A DNA stretch of 64,000 nucleotides from Pseudomonadota bacterium. Its GTDB lineage: Bacteria > Pseudomonadota > Gammaproteobacteria > Steroidobacterales > Steroidobacteraceae. The stretch lies in the NCBI GenBank assembly GCA_023423935.1, contig JAFAEQ010000070.1:37263-101262 (forward strand), given 5' to 3'. A program made the position numbers and the translations under genes. Of the stretch, positions 43,964-53,533 are shown in pieces (position 1 is the stretch's first letter; every line of letters begins with the position of its first letter). Under the pieces are notes generated by a model. That model did not search any database. It was not told where the DNA came from and saw only the letters and a program-made list of their open reading frames with translations.

Positions 43964-45796
43964 ATGTCCATCTCCAAGCTCCGCAACATCGCGATCATTG
44001 CCCACGTCGACCATGGCAAGACCACGCTGGTCGACAAGCTTCTGCAGCAGTCCGGCACGTTCGACGCCCGCAAGGCTCCGTCCGAACGGGTGATGGATTC
44101 GGGGGCGCTGGAGCGCGAGCGCGGCATCACCATCCTGGCCAAGAACACGGCCGTTCGCTGGCGCGACTACCGCATCAACATCGTGGATACGCCCGGACAC
44201 GCCGACTTCGGTGGCGAAGTGGAGCGCGTGCTGTCGATGGTCGATTGCGTGCTGCTGCTGGTCGATGCGGTCGATGGACCGATGCCGCAGACACGCTTCG
44301 TGACTCAGAAGGCCTTCTCGCACGGCCTTCGTCCCATCGTCGTGATCAATAAGATCGACCGCGACGAAGCGCGTCCGAACTGGGTGCTCGATCAGACCTT
44401 CGATCTGTTCGACAAGCTCGGCGCCAATGAGCAGCAGCTCGATTTCCCGGTCGTGTACGCCTCTGCGTTGCGCGGCTTCGCCGGCAACGATCCGACGCAG
44501 CTCGCCGATGACATGACGCCGCTGTTCGAAGCGATCGTGAAGCATTGCCCGCCGCCCGAAGTCGACGAAGAGGGGCCGCTGCAGTTGCAGGTCAGCCAGC
44601 TCGATTACTCGAGCTACGTCGGCGCCATCGGCATCGGCCGTATCAAGCGCGGCAAGATCCGTCGCAACAGCCCGGTGGTCGTCGTCGATCGCGAAGGCAA
44701 GGTGCGCAACGAGCGCATCATTCAGGTCATGGGCTTCCTGGGGCTCGAGCGCGTGGAAGTGGACGAGGCGAGTGCGGGCGACATCGTTGCTTTCGCGGGC
44801 ATCGAATTCCCCGAGATTTCGGACACGATCTGCGATCCCGCCAAGCCTGAAGCGCTGCCGGCGCTCGTCGTGGACGAGCCGACCATCAGCATGACGTTCG
44901 AGGTGAACACCTCGCCGTTCTGCGGCAAGGAAGGCAAGTACGTCACGAGCCGTCAGATTCGCGAACGCCTGACGCGTGAAATGCTGCACAACGTGGCACT
45001 GCGCGTCGAGGACACGGAAGACCCGGACAAATTCCGGGTCTTCGGTCGCGGCGAGCTGCATCTCGGTGTGCTGCTCGAGAACATGCGTCGTGAAGGCTAC
45101 GAGCTGGCGGTGTCGCGTCCGCGCGCAGTGGTCAAGGAAATCGAAGGTCAGATGTGCGAGCCGTACGAGACGCTCACGATCGATCTCGACGACACGTCCC
45201 AGGGTGCGGTCATTCAGGCGCTCGGCGAGCGCGGTGCGCAGCTCACCGGTATGCATGCGGACGGCAAAGGTCGCGTGCGCCTCGATTACACGATTCCGTC
45301 GCGCGGGCTGATCGGCTTTCAGACGGACTTCCGCACGCTCACGTCCGGCACCGGTCTGATGCACCACATCTTCGATCACTTCGGTCCGGTGCTCGATAAG
45401 GAGATCGGCCAGCGCCAGAACGGCGTGTTGATCTCCAACGCGCAAGGCAAAGCGCTTGCGTATGCGCTGTTCAGCCTGCAGGAACGCGGCAAGCTGATGA
45501 TCGGTCACGGCGATGAAGTGTACGAAGGTCAGGTCATCGGCATTCACAGCCGCGACAACGACCTGGTCGTGAATCCGCTGAAGGGCAAGAAGCTGACGAA
45601 CATGCGTGCCTCCGGCAAGGACGAGAACGTCGTGCTGGTCCCGCCGATCCGCTACACGCTGGAGCAGGCGATGGAATTCATCGGCGACGACGAGCTCGTG
45701 GAAGTCACGCCCACCGCCATCCGTCTGCGCAAGCGCTTCCTGAAGGAGCACGAGCGCAAGCGAAGTGGCAAGGCGGCCGAAGAGTCGGAGGATTGA
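43964..45796 (+). CDS. typA: GTP-binding protein TypA/BipA
   Basis: The protein has 610 residues. It is a translational GTPase with G1 AHVDHGKTTLVDKLL, G2 RGITI, G3 DTPGHADFG and G4 NKIDR. The EF-Tu domain 2, EF-G-like domains and the BipA-specific C-terminus (GKKLTNMRASGKDENVVLVPP) are complete. BipA binds ribosomes and aids assembly under stress or cold, and in several bacteria affects EPS and virulence. The start and length are standard. Confidence 0.97.
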   Translation: MSISKLRNIAIIAHVDHGKTTLVDKLLQQSGTFDARKAPSERVMDSGALERERGITILAKNTAVRWRDYRINIVDTPGHADFGGEVERVLSMVDCVLLLVDAVDGPMPQTRFVTQKAFSHGLRPIVVINKIDRDEARPNWVLDQTFDLFDKLGANEQQLDFPVVYASALRGFAGNDPTQLADDMTPLFEAIVKHCPPPEVDEEGPLQLQVSQLDYSSYVGAIGIGRIKRGKIRRNSPVVVVDREGKVRNERIIQVMGFLGLERVEVDEASAGDIVAFAGIEFPEISDTICDPAKPEALPALVVDEPTISMTFEVNTSPFCGKEGKYVTSRQIRERLTREMLHNVALRVEDTEDPDKFRVFGRGELHLGVLLENMRREGYELAVSRPRAVVKEIEGQMCEPYETLTIDLDDTSQGAVIQALGERGAQLTGMHADGKGRVRLDYTIPSRGLIGFQTDFRTLTSGTGLMHHIFDHFGPVLDKEIGQRQNGVLISNAQGKALAYALFSLQERGKLMIGHGDEVYEGQVIGIHSRDNDLVVNPLKGKKLTNMRASGKDENVVLVPPIRYTLEQAMEFIGDDELVEVTPTAIRLRKRFLKEHERKRSGKAAEESED

Positions 45797-46070
45797 TCTG
45801 CAGTTATGCGGCAAAAGTGCTTCATAACTAGCTGATATTCAAAGAATAATAGCGTCTGCGCGGGAGATCCGCCCGCGCAGCTCCAAGTTGAGCATGCGGC
45901 GCTAACTCAAAGTCCCCATAGGAAAAAAAGCTCAAGGGGACGCAAAAGCGCGAGCTGTTTCACACTCGTCCTCGCGCTCAGCTCCTACGATCCCCGCAGT
46001 TCATGTGCGAGCCCCGTCGGGCTCCACAGCGCCTGGCCACGCCGGGTGTCATCGGGGCAGATAAAACACC
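45797..46070 (+). promoter_or_regulatory. Structured leader with GEMM-like core before the GGDEF-EAL gene
   Basis: A CTGCGCGGG/CCCGCGCAG hairpin (45856-45880) probably ends typA transcripts but lacks a T-run. Downstream, GTCCCC...GGGGAC (45912-45941) is followed by GCAAAAGC and an AGCGCGAG/CTCGCGCT stem. The segment GGGGACGCAAAAGC resembles the GGGACGCAAAGCC core of GEMM-I, but the second arm lacks the GGGTTxCCG receptor and an extra A interrupts the core. It could be a divergent c-di-GMP element or chance. Confidence 0.35.
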
Positions 46071-49000
46071 ATGCATCGACTGCTCGAAAAGCAGATCCGG
46101 GAAGCGAGCCGTCCCGACGGCGAACTCGACCTCGCCAAATTCCTGGCAGCGATCGAAGCGACTTACGCCAAGGCCGATGACGAGCGTCGCGGCATCGTGC
46201 GCTCCATGCAGTTGATGTCGGACGAAGCGAGCGCGCTCACTCGTGAGTTACGCGAGAGCACGGCCAGCCAGCTCCAGGCGATTCTCGACCACGTCAAAGA
46301 CGCGATCATCACCGTCGACGAAGCGGGTCACATCACGTCGGTCAATGCCACCGGTCAGCGAGTGTTCGGCCACAGCGAATCGGATGTCCTCGGCCGACCG
46401 CTGAGCTTTCTGCTGCCCCAGTTGCCCGAGAGCGTCCTGACTCAGCAGCTCGAAGAATTCGCAACACGACTCGAGGATACGCAGGTGGACCTGGGTCATC
46501 ACGAGACGCTGGGTCTGCACGCCGATGGCACCTATTTTTCCGCTGAGATGGGTGTCAGCAAGACACGGCTCAACCGGCACTGGGCGTTCGTCGTGTGTCT
46601 GCGCGATACCACCGAACGCAAAGTTGCGGACGCGGCGCTGCGCGACAGCGAGGCGCGTTATCGCACGCTGGTGGAGCACGCTCCCGAGATCATCGTCGTC
46701 GTCGACGCCGATCTGAACCGGCTGGTCGATGTGAACGAGAATGCGGTGCGCTTCTTCAAGATGGATCGCGAGACGCTGCTTACGCTCTCGGTCGATCGAC
46801 TGAGTGCAGCGACGCAGCCCGATGGCAGCGAGTCCTCGGCAGGCATTCGTGAGCACCTGCAACGCACGCTCGATGGCGAGACACCCGTGCTCGAGTGGGT
46901 CTTCCGCGACGCGCCGGGCCACGAGATTCCGTGCGAGGTACGTTGGGCGCGCTTGCAGTCGAGCCGGCGGCTGCTGCGCGCAAGTATCACGGACATCACC
47001 GAACGCAAGCGCGTCGAACTGCTGGCTGCGGGCGAACGTCGTGTATTCGAGCGTCTGGCCGCGAATGTCGATCTGCAGATCACGCTCGAAGCCATTACCG
47101 ATGTGATCGAGCGCGTGGCGCCCGATTGCGTCTGCGCCATCCGATTGCTCGATGAGCAGGGGACGAAACTCACGCTCTGCACCGGGCCTCATCTGCCGGC
47201 CGAATACTCGGCTGCGATGGACGGTGTGGAAGCCGCGGCGAGAAACGGCTCGTGCGCCGCCGCGGTGTATCTGCATCGACAGGTCATCGTGACCGACATC
47301 GGTCGCGATGCCTTGTGGGAGAACCGTCGCGAAGCGGCGCTCGCTGCGGGTCTGCGGGCATGCTGGTCGACGCTCATTCACGCTGCGGACGGCCGCATGC
47401 TCGGAACGCTGGCCCTGTACTTCAGAACGCACGTGAGCCCCATGCGTCGCGATTTCGATCTGATGGCGCGCATGACGCAGCTTGCCGGCATCGCGATCGA
47501 ACGGCGGCGTGCCGAAAGCGCGCTGCGGGCCAGCGAAAGCCGCTATCGCCGGCTGTTCGACAATGTGATGGAAGGCGTCTACAGCTCAACCGTCGAAGGC
47601 CGCTTCGTCTCGGTGAACCCGGCGCTGGCGCAAATGATCGGACTCGGTTCGCCGAGCGAGATGCTCACGCTGCCGACGGAAATGATCTACCACTATCCGC
47701 ACGAGCGTGCGGCCATCCTGGCTGCGCTCGAACGCGATGGCGAAGTCCGCAACGCCGAATTCCAGTTGCAACGTGTCGACGGCACCACGCTCACGGCCAT
47801 CGAAAGCGCGCGTGCAATCCGGGACGAGCATGGCCGGTTGACGGGATACGAAGGCACGATCTTCGACATCAGCGAGCGCAAGCGCGCCGAAACCGCGATG
47901 TTCCAGGAGAAGGAGAAGGCGCAGGTAACGCTGCAGTCGATCGCGGATGCCGTGATCACGACCGATGCGGAAGGTCGCATCGAGTATCTCAATCCCGTGG
48001 CCGAGGATCTCACCGGCTGGCATTCGCACGAAGTTTGCGCACGGCCGCTGGGCGATGTGATCGACATCCTGAATGAGGCGACACGCGAACGACTGGAAAA
48101 TCCGGCCTCGCGCGCGCTGCGCGAGGGCAGGGTGATCACGGTGGCCGATCAAACCGTGCTCGTAAACCGCCGTGGCCAGGAGATTGCGATACAGGACTCG
48201 GCAGCGCCGATTCGCGATCGCAGCGGACAGATTATCGGCGCGGTCATGGTCTTCCACGATGTGAGCAAAGAGCGGCGCCTGCGGCGCGCATTGGCCTATC
48301 AGGCTTCGCACGATGCATTGACCGGGCTCATCAATCGCCGCGAGTTCGAGAACCGCCTGACCGAAGCACTGCTCACCGCGCGCGCGGATGCAGATACCAC
48401 GCACGTGCTGCTGTATCTCGATCTGGATCAGTTCAAGCTCGTCAACGACACCTGCGGTCATCAGGCCGGCGATCGTTTGCTCAAGGAGGTCACAGGGCTG
48501 CTCCAGACCCGCATTCGCACTCACGACACCATCGCGCGGCTGGGCGGCGATGAGTTCGGATTGCTGCTGCAGGACTGTACGGCTGAGCGTGCCGCAAAGG
48601 TGGCCGACAATCTGCGCCAGGCGATTCGCGAATACCGTTTCGAATGGCAGGACGGCGCGATGAACATCGGCGTGAGCATCGGCATCGTGGAGATCAACAG
48701 CACGAGCGAAAGCATCACAAGCGTGATGAGCGCGGCGGATGTAGCGTGCTATGCAGCCAAGGATTCGGGCCGCAATCGCGTTCACATGTATCAGAGCGGC
48801 GCCGCACCCGAGCGCCATCGTGAGATGCAGTGGGTATCGAAGCTCACGCGCGCTGTGGAGGAGAACCGGCTGGAGCTCTTCTATCAGCCGATCGTGCCGA
48901 TCGGCGCGAACCGCGATCCGCGCGGTCACTATGAGTTGCTGGTGCGCATGCGCGGCGAGAACGGCCGTCTGATCCTGCCGGCCGAGTTCATTCCTGCGGC

Positions 49001-49628
49001 CGAGCGCTACAACGTGATGTCCATCATCGATCGCTGGGTCGTGCAGCAGGCGCTAGGCGCGCTGGCGCATTACCGGACCGATGACGATCATCGCCACAGC
49101 GGCTACACCATCTCCATCAATCTCTCGGGCACCTCGCTCAACGACGACCGCTTCCTCGAATTTTTGATCAACGAGCTGCAGGCGTATGACCTGAGTCCGG
49201 GCGCGGTGTGCTTCGAGATCACTGAAACCGCGGCCATCTCGAATCTAGCCAACGTCGTGCATTTCATGCGCGAGTTCCGCGCGCGAGGCTGTCAGTTCTC
49301 GCTGGATGACTTCGGCAGCGGACTCTCCTCGTTCATGTACCTGAAGAATCTGCCGGTCGACTATCTCAAGATCGACGGACAGTTCATTCAGAACGTGACG
49401 ACGGATCGGGTCGATCGCTGCATGGTCGAGGCGATCACACAGATCGGTCACGCCATGGGCCTCAAGACGATTGCCGAACGGGTCGAAACGGCGGAAGTTC
49501 TCGCGTGCCTGGCCGATATCGGTGTCGAGTACGCCCAGGGCATCTACATCGCGAGTCCCGAGTCCATCGAGTCCTTGAGCCGTATCACGCGCACGCATCC
49601 GCAATTGAAGCTGGTGCATTCGGCATAG
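46071..49628 (+). CDS. Multi-PAS/GAF diguanylate cyclase-phosphodiesterase
   Basis: The protein has 1185 residues. Two PAS domains (about 67-310), a GAF domain (about 325-480) and two more PAS domains (about 490-735) precede GGDEF (about 745-905) and EAL (about 925-1175). The cyclase active site GGDEF is intact near residue 825. The EAL domain reads ELLVR at the signature, with SINLSG, DDFGSGLSSF and KIDGQF conserved, so phosphodiesterase activity is plausible. There are no membrane segments, so it is a cytosolic sensor. It may tune the c-di-GMP sensed by the riboswitch at 4.5 kb. Whether net synthesis or breakdown dominates is unknown. Confidence 0.93.
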   Translation: MHRLLEKQIREASRPDGELDLAKFLAAIEATYAKADDERRGIVRSMQLMSDEASALTRELRESTASQLQAILDHVKDAIITVDEAGHITSVNATGQRVFGHSESDVLGRPLSFLLPQLPESVLTQQLEEFATRLEDTQVDLGHHETLGLHADGTYFSAEMGVSKTRLNRHWAFVVCLRDTTERKVADAALRDSEARYRTLVEHAPEIIVVVDADLNRLVDVNENAVRFFKMDRETLLTLSVDRLSAATQPDGSESSAGIREHLQRTLDGETPVLEWVFRDAPGHEIPCEVRWARLQSSRRLLRASITDITERKRVELLAAGERRVFERLAANVDLQITLEAITDVIERVAPDCVCAIRLLDEQGTKLTLCTGPHLPAEYSAAMDGVEAAARNGSCAAAVYLHRQVIVTDIGRDALWENRREAALAAGLRACWSTLIHAADGRMLGTLALYFRTHVSPMRRDFDLMARMTQLAGIAIERRRAESALRASESRYRRLFDNVMEGVYSSTVEGRFVSVNPALAQMIGLGSPSEMLTLPTEMIYHYPHERAAILAALERDGEVRNAEFQLQRVDGTTLTAIESARAIRDEHGRLTGYEGTIFDISERKRAETAMFQEKEKAQVTLQSIADAVITTDAEGRIEYLNPVAEDLTGWHSHEVCARPLGDVIDILNEATRERLENPASRALREGRVITVADQTVLVNRRGQEIAIQDSAAPIRDRSGQIIGAVMVFHDVSKERRLRRALAYQASHDALTGLINRREFENRLTEALLTARADADTTHVLLYLDLDQFKLVNDTCGHQAGDRLLKEVTGLLQTRIRTHDTIARLGGDEFGLLLQDCTAERAAKVADNLRQAIREYRFEWQDGAMNIGVSIGIVEINSTSESITSVMSAADVACYAAKDSGRNRVHMYQSGAAPERHREMQWVSKLTRAVEENRLELFYQPIVPIGANRDPRGHYELLVRMRGENGRLILPAEFIPAAERYNVMSIIDRWVVQQALGALAHYRTDDDHRHSGYTISINLSGTSLNDDRFLEFLINELQAYDLSPGAVCFEITETAAISNLANVVHFMREFRARGCQFSLDDFGSGLSSFMYLKNLPVDYLKIDGQFIQNVTTDRVDRCMVEAITQIGHAMGLKTIAERVETAEVLACLADIGVEYAQGIYIASPESIESLSRITRTHPQLKLVHSA

Positions 49629-49807
49629 CAACCAGAGCGGCCGGTGCGGCGCTCTGCAGTGTGATTCCACTGGGAGAATATTCTCGAGAGCACTCGCGAA
49701 GGTGCGATCGTCGGTGCGCGCATTCGATCCGATGCGCGAACGATTCGGTCAGAGAGGGCATGCATCGCCGAAGAAAAGGCGATGCCTGGATACTGAGAGG
49801 TCGTGCG

Positions 49808-49849
49808 GGCGCCCACTACACGCACTCTCGTGCGCGTAGTGGGGGCGCT
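49808..49849 (-). terminator. Long hairpin between convergent GGDEF-EAL gene and prpB
   Basis: GCGCCCACTAC and GTAGTGGGGGCGC form a long GC-rich stem with an inner GCAC/GTGC pairing. It lies just past the prpB stop and can serve both convergent genes. No strong T-run is present on either strand. Confidence 0.5.
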
Positions 49850-49852
49850 CAA

Positions 49853-50764
49853 TTACACCGACCCGGTCGGGACTGCGCTGGCTACGATCGAAGCATCGAG
49901 TGCCTCGTAACCTGCGTAGTCGATGGTCGCGTACAGATCCTGTCGCGTCTGCATCTGGTCCAGCATGCTGCGAGTGGAGCCTTCACGCTTCAACGTTGCG
50001 TACAGCTGCTCGTGGCCTTTTGCAGCCACGCGCAATGCGCTCACCGGCCAGATCACCATGCGATAACCGAGATCCTCGAACTCCTTGGCGGTGAGCCAGG
50101 GCGTGCGGCCGAACTCGGTCATGTTCGCGAGCAGGGGAGCATCGACGCGTTGCGCGAACTCGCGGAACATGTCGGCGCTGGTGAGCGCTTCCGGGAAGAT
50201 CGCGTCCGCACCTGCTTCCAGATACAGCTTCGCACGTGCGATCGCGCCTTCGAGGCCTTCGCTGGCGGCAGCATCCGTGCGCGCGATGATCTGCAGGTTC
50301 TTCCTGGCCTTCCTTGCTGCAGCGATCTTCGTCGCCATGTCACGCGCCGTGACCAGCCGTTTGTCGTTCAGATGGCCGCACTTCTTCGGCAGGATCTGAT
50401 CCTCGATATGAACGGCTGCGGCGCCGGCGTCTTCGAACGCTCGCACCATGTGCATGACGTTCAAAGCTTCGCCGTAGCCGGTGTCGCCATCGACGAGGAC
50501 GGGCAGGCCCGAGGCGCGCGTGATCTGCCGGACGAAGAAGCAGACGTCATCGACAGTGATGACGCCGAGATCGGGCAGTCCCATCGAGGCGCTCATGGCA
50601 GCGCCCGACAGATACAGCGCTTCGAATCCCTGGCGACGGGCCTGCAGTGCTGCAAGCCCGTTGTACGCGCCGGGCATCTGGAGGATGCCCGGTCGACGCA
50701 ACAGTTCGGCGAAGCGCTCGCCCGCTGGTTTGTCTGGCAGTTGATCGGCGACGAGATAGCTCAT
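49853..50764 (-). CDS. prpB: Methylisocitrate lyase
   Basis: The protein has 303 residues. It belongs to the PEP mutase/isocitrate lyase superfamily. The active-site motif KKCGHLN has the catalytic Cys, VDGDTGYGEALNV and HIEDQ bind magnesium, and IIARTDA is conserved. It splits 2-methylisocitrate into pyruvate and succinate, the last step of propionate oxidation. It is the third gene of prpC-prpD-prpB, 9 nt after prpD. Confidence 0.92.
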   Translation of the reverse strand: MSYLVADQLPDKPAGERFAELLRRPGILQMPGAYNGLAALQARRQGFEALYLSGAAMSASMGLPDLGVITVDDVCFFVRQITRASGLPVLVDGDTGYGEALNVMHMVRAFEDAGAAAVHIEDQILPKKCGHLNDKRLVTARDMATKIAAARKARKNLQIIARTDAAASEGLEGAIARAKLYLEAGADAIFPEALTSADMFREFAQRVDAPLLANMTEFGRTPWLTAKEFEDLGYRMVIWPVSALRVAAKGHEQLYATLKREGSTRSMLDQMQTRQDLYATIDYAGYEALDASIVASAVPTGSV

Positions 50765-50773
50765 GGGGCCACC

Positions 50774-52228
50774 TTATGGCGTGTAGAGGTCCACGTACTC
50801 GTTGACGGGCAGACGCTGCAGCTTCTCCAGGTCGCTCGAAGCGGCGAGGATGGCCTTACGCTGTTTGTCCGCGAAACGACGGGCAACGTTGGTTTCGAAC
50901 TTCGCCTGCAGCAGCGGGATGCCATCGCTGCGACGACGCTTGTGACCGATCGGGTACTCGATGACGATCTCGTCGAGCTTGCGGCCATCCTTCAGATGAA
51001 CCGTCACGCCGTTGGCGATCGAGCGCTTGTCCGGATCGTGATAGTCCTTCGTGAACGCGGGATCTTCGACGCACTCGATCTTGTCACGCAGCGCATCGAT
51101 ACGCGGATCGCTGGCGACGCTGTCCTCGTAATCGGCGGCCGTCAGGCGACCGAAGATCAGCGGCACGGCCATCATGTACTGCACGCAATGGTCGCGGTCG
51201 GCCGGATTATTGAGCGGGCCTTTCTTGTCGATGATGCGAATGCAGGCTTCGTGCGTACGCAGCGTGATCTTTGCGATGTCGTCGGACGTCGCGCCGATCG
51301 CGGCAAGGCGCTTGCGTGCTTCCATCGAAGCTTCGACCGCCGTCTGCGAGTGGAACTCCGCCGGGTACGAAATCTTGAACAGCACGTTCTCCATTACGTA
51401 CGAGCCGTACGGACGCTGGAAGGCGAAGGGCTTGCCCTTGAACAGCACGTCGTAGAAGCCCCAGACCTTCGCGGTCAGCACCGAGGGATAGCCCATCTCG
51501 CCGGTGGCGGCCATGAGCGCGAGGCGCACGGCGCGGCTGGTCGCATCGCCTGCCGCCCAGCTCTTGCGCGAGCCGGTGTTCGGTGCATGGCGATACGTGC
51601 GCAGGCTCTGACCGTCGACCCAGGCCAGCGACAGCGCGTTGATGATCTCATCGCGCGACAGGCCCAGCATCTGAGCGACGACGGCGGTGGAGGCGACCTT
51701 CACCAGCACGACGTGATCGAGACCGACCTTGTTGAAGGAGTTCTCGAGGGCGAGGCAGCCCTGGATTTCATGCGCCTTGATCATCGCGGTGAGGACATCG
51801 TGCATCGTGAGCGGTGCACGACCGGCAGCGATGTTACGACGCGACAGCCAATCGGCCGTTGCGAGGATGCCGCCGAGATTGTCGGACGGGTGACCCCATT
51901 CGGCTGCGAGCCACGTGTCGTTGAAGTCGAGCCAGCGGATCATCGCGCCGATGTTGAAGGCGGCCTGGATCGGATCGAGCTGGTAGGGCGTGCCCGGCAC
52001 TTTGGCGCCGTTCGGCACGACGGTGCCCGGAACGACCGGTCCCAGGAGCTTGGTGCAGGCCGGATACTCGAGCGCTTCGAGGCCGCAGCCCAGGGTATCG
52101 ATCAGGCACAGGCGCGCCGTTTCATAGGCGAGCGTGCTGTCGATCTTGTAGTTGATGACGTAGTCCGCGATATCGACGAGGACCTGATCGGGCGCGGGAC
52201 GCGCTGCATTGCTAGTGGCGTTCGACAT
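50774..52228 (-). CDS. prpD: 2-methylcitrate dehydratase
   Basis: The protein has 484 residues, the usual PrpD length, from an ATG at 52228 (MSNATSNAARP); the frame opens upstream to 52450 within prpC. It is of the MmgE/PrpD family. Conserved stretches include RLCLIDTLGCGLEAL, RWLDFNDTWLAAEWGHPSDNLGG and KISYPAEFHSQTAVEA. It dehydrates 2-methylcitrate. It sits 14 nt after prpC. No acnD or prpF is in the window, so this is the prpD-dependent version of the pathway. Confidence 0.93.
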   Translation of the reverse strand: MSNATSNAARPAPDQVLVDIADYVINYKIDSTLAYETARLCLIDTLGCGLEALEYPACTKLLGPVVPGTVVPNGAKVPGTPYQLDPIQAAFNIGAMIRWLDFNDTWLAAEWGHPSDNLGGILATADWLSRRNIAAGRAPLTMHDVLTAMIKAHEIQGCLALENSFNKVGLDHVVLVKVASTAVVAQMLGLSRDEIINALSLAWVDGQSLRTYRHAPNTGSRKSWAAGDATSRAVRLALMAATGEMGYPSVLTAKVWGFYDVLFKGKPFAFQRPYGSYVMENVLFKISYPAEFHSQTAVEASMEARKRLAAIGATSDDIAKITLRTHEACIRIIDKKGPLNNPADRDHCVQYMMAVPLIFGRLTAADYEDSVASDPRIDALRDKIECVEDPAFTKDYHDPDKRSIANGVTVHLKDGRKLDEIVIEYPIGHKRRRSDGIPLLQAKFETNVARRFADKQRKAILAASSDLEKLQRLPVNEYVDLYTP

Positions 52229-52242
52229 ACTTCTCTTTACTC

Positions 52243-53409
52243 TCAGGAATTCTGCACAGGCCGTTGCGCGAGCGGTACGAATTGCTGCTGGTCGGGGCCG
52301 GTGTAATTGGCGTTGGGACGAATGATCTTGCCGTCGGCGCGCTGCTCGATCACGTGAGCAGCCCAGCCGGTGGTGCGCGAGACGACGAACAGCGGCGTGA
52401 ACATCGCAGTCGGCACGCCCATCAGGTGATAGGACACGGCGGAGAACCAATCCAGGTTCGGGAACATCTTCTTCGCGTCCGCCATGACGGACTCGATACG
52501 TTCGGCGATCGCGAACAGCTTCATGTCGCCGGCGTCCTGCGACAGGCGGCGGGCGACGCCCTTGATCACCTGATTGCGCGGATCGGCGATCGTGTAGACG
52601 GGATGTCCGAAGCCGATCACGACTTCCTTGCGTGCGACGCGTTCACGGATGTCCGCTTCAGCCTGGTCCGGCGTCTCGTAGCGGTTCTGAATCTCGAACG
52701 CGACTTCGTTGGCGCCGCCGTGCTTGGGTCCGCGCAGCGCGCCAATGGCACCCGCGATGCAGGAATACAGATCCGAGCCGGTGCCCGCGATCACGCGTGC
52801 GGTGAACGTCGAGGCATTGAATTCGTGCTCTGCGTAAAGAATGAGCGAGGTGTGCATCGCACGAACCCACTCCTTCGAGGGCGCACGCTGATGCAGCAAG
52901 TGCAGGAAATGCCCGCCGATGGAATCGTCGTCGGTCTCAGTCGCGATGCGCTGGCCGTTGTGGCTGAAGTGGTACCAGTAGGCGAGCATCGAGCCGAGCG
53001 AGGCGATCAGCCGATCGGCGATGTCGCGTGCGCCGGGGGCTTCATGAGCATCCTTTTCCGGCAGGGCGCAGCCCAGCACCGAAACGCCGGTGCGCAGCAC
53101 GTCCATCGGGTGAGCTGCTGCGGGCAGTGCTTCGAGAGCGGTGCGGACGATCGCGGGCAGACCGCGTAAGCTGCGCAACCGCTGCTTGTAGGCGGCGAGC
53201 TCGGGCTGATTCGGCAGCTTGCCGTGGATCAGCAGGAACGCGATCTCTTCGAATTCGCAGGTTTCGGCGATTTCGAGGATATCGTAGCCGCGATAGCGCA
53301 GGTCATTGCCTGTGCGTCCTACCGTACACAGGGCCGTGTTGCCGGCGGTAACGCCGGACAGAGCCACGGATTTCTTGACGGGCCGTTTGGTTTCAGTGGT
53401 TTCGGACAT
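52243..53409 (-). CDS. prpC: 2-methylcitrate synthase
   Basis: The protein has 388 residues from an ATG at 53409 with AGGGAG six bases before it. Citrate-synthase motifs are RYRGYDILEIAE near residue 38, LILYAEHEFNAST and GALRGPKHGGANE (active-site His), and VIGFGHPVY with a catalytic His. The short length and operon place it as PrpC (propionyl-CoA plus oxaloacetate) rather than the housekeeping citrate synthase. It is the first gene of the operon and is divergent from a LysR regulator. Confidence 0.93.
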   Translation of the reverse strand: MSETTETKRPVKKSVALSGVTAGNTALCTVGRTGNDLRYRGYDILEIAETCEFEEIAFLLIHGKLPNQPELAAYKQRLRSLRGLPAIVRTALEALPAAAHPMDVLRTGVSVLGCALPEKDAHEAPGARDIADRLIASLGSMLAYWYHFSHNGQRIATETDDDSIGGHFLHLLHQRAPSKEWVRAMHTSLILYAEHEFNASTFTARVIAGTGSDLYSCIAGAIGALRGPKHGGANEVAFEIQNRYETPDQAEADIRERVARKEVVIGFGHPVYTIADPRNQVIKGVARRLSQDAGDMKLFAIAERIESVMADAKKMFPNLDWFSAVSYHLMGVPTAMFTPLFVVSRTTGWAAHVIEQRADGKIIRPNANYTGPDQQQFVPLAQRPVQNS

Positions 53410-53505
53410 GTTCACTCCCTGGGCTTGCGAGGGCGCGTCGGCCTTTGCGGATTGAGCCCGGAAAGATAAGTGGCACGGTCGTACGAATGAAAATACATTG
53501 CACAT

Positions 53506-53530
53506 TACCTCCTGATACGAAGCAGGTATC
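53506..53530. promoter_or_regulatory. Putative LysR operator between prpC and its divergent regulator
   Basis: Two overlapping dyads, TACCT-N13-AGGTA and GATAC-N7-GTATC, lie in the 124-nt divergent gap, just 4 nt before the regulator's start. This is a likely autoregulatory and prp control site. Confidence 0.45.
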
Positions 53531-53533
53531 GAC

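Noticed and set aside
43196..45814. An 872-codon open frame on the minus strand
   Set aside because: It lies opposite typA and the small lipoprotein, both with clear family matches. Its sequence is His/Arg/Asp-rich, as expected of an antisense shadow in GC-rich DNA.
47586..48929. A 447-codon minus-strand frame
   Set aside because: It is antisense to the PAS/GGDEF part of the large signalling protein; no domain was seen.
49505..52306. A 933-codon open frame on the plus strand
   Set aside because: It is antisense to prpB and prpD, with no recognisable motif and a composition typical of shadow frames.
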